A stretch of DNA of 64,000 bases. It comes from DQWO01 sp964478545 (GTDB taxonomy: Bacteria > Desulfobacterota > Anaeroferrophillalia > Anaeroferrophillales > Anaeroferrophillaceae). Positions 62,393-64,000 of the stretch are shown here, piece by piece. The notes under the pieces are model-generated. The model was given only the letters and a program-made list of their open reading frames with translations, did no database searches and was not told the origin of the DNA. The DNA is taken from contig CAYZIS010000003.1 in the NCBI GenBank assembly GCA_964478545.1, forward strand, positions 1 to 64,000. Direction: 5' to 3'. A program made the position numbers and the translations under genes. Numbering within the stretch: position 1 is the stretch's first letter; every line of letters begins with the position of its first letter.

Positions 62393-64000
62393 ACAGCGAA
62401 CCGGCATGGGTGTTGACCCCTGAAACCGACGATATCATCCAAACGCTGGACTTTTTGCACCAGCCCGGGACGGTCTTTGAAGTTTGTCTGATAAATCCAC
62501 AGATAAAAAAGCACCGGGCTTGGAACAATGAATTTGCCGCCGGCAAAAAGCCCATCATTGCCGGCTGGTTTAATGACCCGGTAATGGCGGCTGAAATTAT
62601 CGGGGAGCTAAATGAACCGGCAAAACCGGACGGGGTTTATGTAACGCTTAACCAATGCAACCCGGCATTGCTGGGACGGGCAAATAGCCGGCTGAAGGCA
62701 AATGTTGCCCGAACTACGGACAAGGATATAACCAGGCTTTGTCACTTATTGATCGATGTAGACCCAGAACGGCCAGCAGCCGTGAGCAGCAGCGACGATG
62801 AAAAAGCCGCTGCAAAAGCTGTCTTAGAGGCTGTCTTTGATTACCTGAAGGACAACGGCTGGCCCGAGCCGCTACGAGGTGACAGCGGCAACGGCTACCA
62901 CCTGATTTACCGGCTGGCCCTGGAAAACAACCCGGAAAATATTGCTTTGATAAAGGCAGCATTACAAGCGCTTGATGCTCTATTCTCAAATGACCAGGCG
63001 AAGGTTGATGTCAGCGTTTTTAACCCAGCACGGATAAGCAAAGTTTACGGAACCACGGCCCGGAAGGGTGACAGCACCCATGACCGGCCACACCGGCAAG
63101 CGGCTATCCTGTCTATACCTGAAGCCCCGCAGCCGGTCCCGGTGAAACTGCTGCAAGCCCTGGCCACAGAGGCCCCGGCCAGCCAGCACCAGGCACCAGC
63201 ACACAACAGCCAAATAAATACCAGCTCACGCCTGAACGTTGAAGCATATCTCAGCGAACACGGCATCACCGTCAAGCAAATCAAAACGCACGGCAACAGC
63301 ACGCTCTATGTGCTGGAACAATGCTTGTTTGATGAAACACACACCGGGGGCGAGGCAGCCATAGGCCAGACTGCAGATGGAAAACTCTTTTACCAATGTT
63401 TTCACAATAGCTGCAAGGGGCGCAAATGGCAGGATGCCCGGCAGGTTATCAGCGGGGATAATAGGTTATTTCCTGCTGTCCAGAACGGCACCATCCTTCC
63501 ATGGCCGGAAATTGTCCCTTTGCCTGAAGCTGGTAACACCGGCAAAGCAGCAGACTATGACCTTGAGTTATTGCCAGGAGCAATCAGGGATACAGCCGGG
63601 GAAGTGGCCCGCTTTGCCAAGGTTCCGGTTGTGTCACCCGCGATTGTCGGCCTTTCAGTTATTGCAGCAGCGATAGGCAAAAAGGCCCGAGTCATTGAAC
63701 GGCCTGGCCTTGAACACCACCCTTCATTGTTTTTTGCCCTTATAGCGGCAAGCGGCGAGCGCAAAAGCCCGATATTTAAAAAAATTACTGTACCCTTTGA
63801 AACGTGGGCCATTGACCAACTGGAACATTATGAAGAGCTGCAACGCGAGGCAAAAGCCAGCAATATAGTTACTGACGCGGCAATATCCGGCGTAAGGGGC
63901 CGGGCAAAAGCTGATGATGTCGACCTGGAAGCTATCACCAGGGATATAAGCAAACTTGAAGCCCGGCGAATCAAGGAACCACCATTTCCCAGCTTATTCA
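62389..64000 (+). CDS. Primase-polymerase/DUF3987-type replication protein (partial)
   Basis: An open frame of at least 537 residues that runs off the window end. The N-terminal part has LLIDVDPERP with Asp123 and Asp125, then GDSGNGYHLIYRL (165-177, His171), the metal-binding and S-G-x-G-x-H motifs of archaeo-eukaryotic primases. A CHC2-like Cys/His stretch (CLFDETHTGG, then CFHNSCKGRKWQDAR) follows near 305-345. From about 386 (YDLELLPGAIRDTAGEVARF, IGKKARVIERPG, FALIAASGERKSP) it resembles DUF3987 primase-helicase proteins of phages and integrative elements. It is expected to replicate the element. It starts by ATGA overlap with the 52-residue gene. Confidence 0.78.
   Translation, partial: MNSEPAWVLTPETDDIIQTLDFLHQPGTVFEVCLINPQIKKHRAWNNEFAAGKKPIIAGWFNDPVMAAEIIGELNEPAKPDGVYVTLNQCNPALLGRANSRLKANVARTTDKDITRLCHLLIDVDPERPAAVSSSDDEKAAAKAVLEAVFDYLKDNGWPEPLRGDSGNGYHLIYRLALENNPENIALIKAALQALDALFSNDQAKVDVSVFNPARISKVYGTTARKGDSTHDRPHRQAAILSIPEAPQPVPVKLLQALATEAPASQHQAPAHNSQINTSSRLNVEAYLSEHGITVKQIKTHGNSTLYVLEQCLFDETHTGGEAAIGQTADGKLFYQCFHNSCKGRKWQDARQVISGDNRLFPAVQNGTILPWPEIVPLPEAGNTGKAADYDLELLPGAIRDTAGEVARFAKVPVVSPAIVGLSVIAAAIGKKARVIERPGLEHHPSLFFALIAASGERKSPIFKKITVPFETWAIDQLEHYEELQREAKASNIVTDAAISGVRGRAKADDVDLEAITRDISKLEARRIKEPPFPSLF

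Larger units (their letters stand above)
59829..64000 (+). mobile_element. Left end of an integrative element in tRNA-Leu
   Basis: Starts at the tRNA-Leu remnant and continues past the window. It holds an integrase, an unknown gene, an AlpA-like regulator, a small ORF and a primase-type replication gene, all on the plus strand. From about 62230 the DNA is visibly more GC-rich than the host genes. The right end, expected to carry the restored tRNA gene, is not in view. Confidence 0.75.

Overview
The window looks like chromosome of a mid-GC Desulfobacterota (deltaproteobacterial) bacterium. The lineage call is an inference. It rests on a DHH-CBS-nucleotidyltransferase tRNA maturation enzyme of the Aquifex/Geobacter type, a chorismate mutase-prephenate dehydrogenase, an MglA-like GTPase with DUF4388 and TPR partners, PilT, and several short interspersed repeat families. 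Most of the DNA is ordinary core genome. Three accessory layers sit on it: a defence island, a tRNA-targeted integrative element and three families of non-coding mobile repeats.

Layout. 1-4936: repeat-rich left edge, hfq, a XerC/D recombinase, the DHH-CBS-tRNA nucleotidyltransferase and a NUDIX hydrolase. 4959-18771: a tightly packed six-gene defence operon, namely a PLD-nuclease/SF2 helicase, a KilA-N protein, an Eco57I-type methylase, an SMC/RecF-like ATPase, an OLD-family TOPRIM nuclease and a UvrD-like helicase. The last two form a Gabija-like pair. 18820-19418: a second copy of the NUDIX gene preceded by a 52-codon tail of the tRNA nucleotidyltransferase gene, so the island lies between gap-free direct repeats of about 586 bp. 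19430-28191: aminotransferase, creatininase-family protein, TatD, diguanylate cyclase, PilT, a receiver-histidine kinase, a phasin-like protein and a UbiB kinase. 28290-30992 (minus strand): thrC, two very small ORFs and hemE. 31136-36201: uvrB, then a YdbH-like AsmA-type protein and a lipoprotein with a YdbL-like tail. 36640-43263 (minus strand): class II aldolase and a DUF4388 / TPR-zinc ribbon / MglA-like GTPase / TPR cluster. 43371-57417: LD-carboxypeptidase, DUF523, UPF0173 hydrolase, FAD-type oxidoreductase, CvpA, a FlgT-like exported protein, TilS, sirtuin, MTA phosphorylase, LarC, EF-G, FxsA and TyrA. 57615-59816: HNH protein, a calcium-binding-type protein and a small unknown. 59829-64000 and beyond: the left end of an element integrated in a tRNA-Leu(UAA) gene, with attachment remnant, integrase, AlpA-like regulator and a large primase-type protein cut by the window edge.

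The most notable region is the island. Its six genes are joined by an 8-nt gap or by 1-4 nt overlaps, so a restriction-like module (helicase-nuclease, KilA-N, methylase, ATPase) appears to be made as one translationally coupled unit with a Gabija-like module. I do not recognise this six-gene set as a named system. The flanking duplication is mosaic: its tRNA-nucleotidyltransferase part is clearly diverged while the following 388 bp are identical. This suggests integration by homologous recombination followed by, or including, gene conversion.

Three interspersed repeat families (called A, B and C here) fill most larger intergenic gaps. Family A has 13-bp terminal inverted repeats and, in its best copy, a perfect 7-bp target duplication. 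All calls are from reading the sequence; no database search was run.
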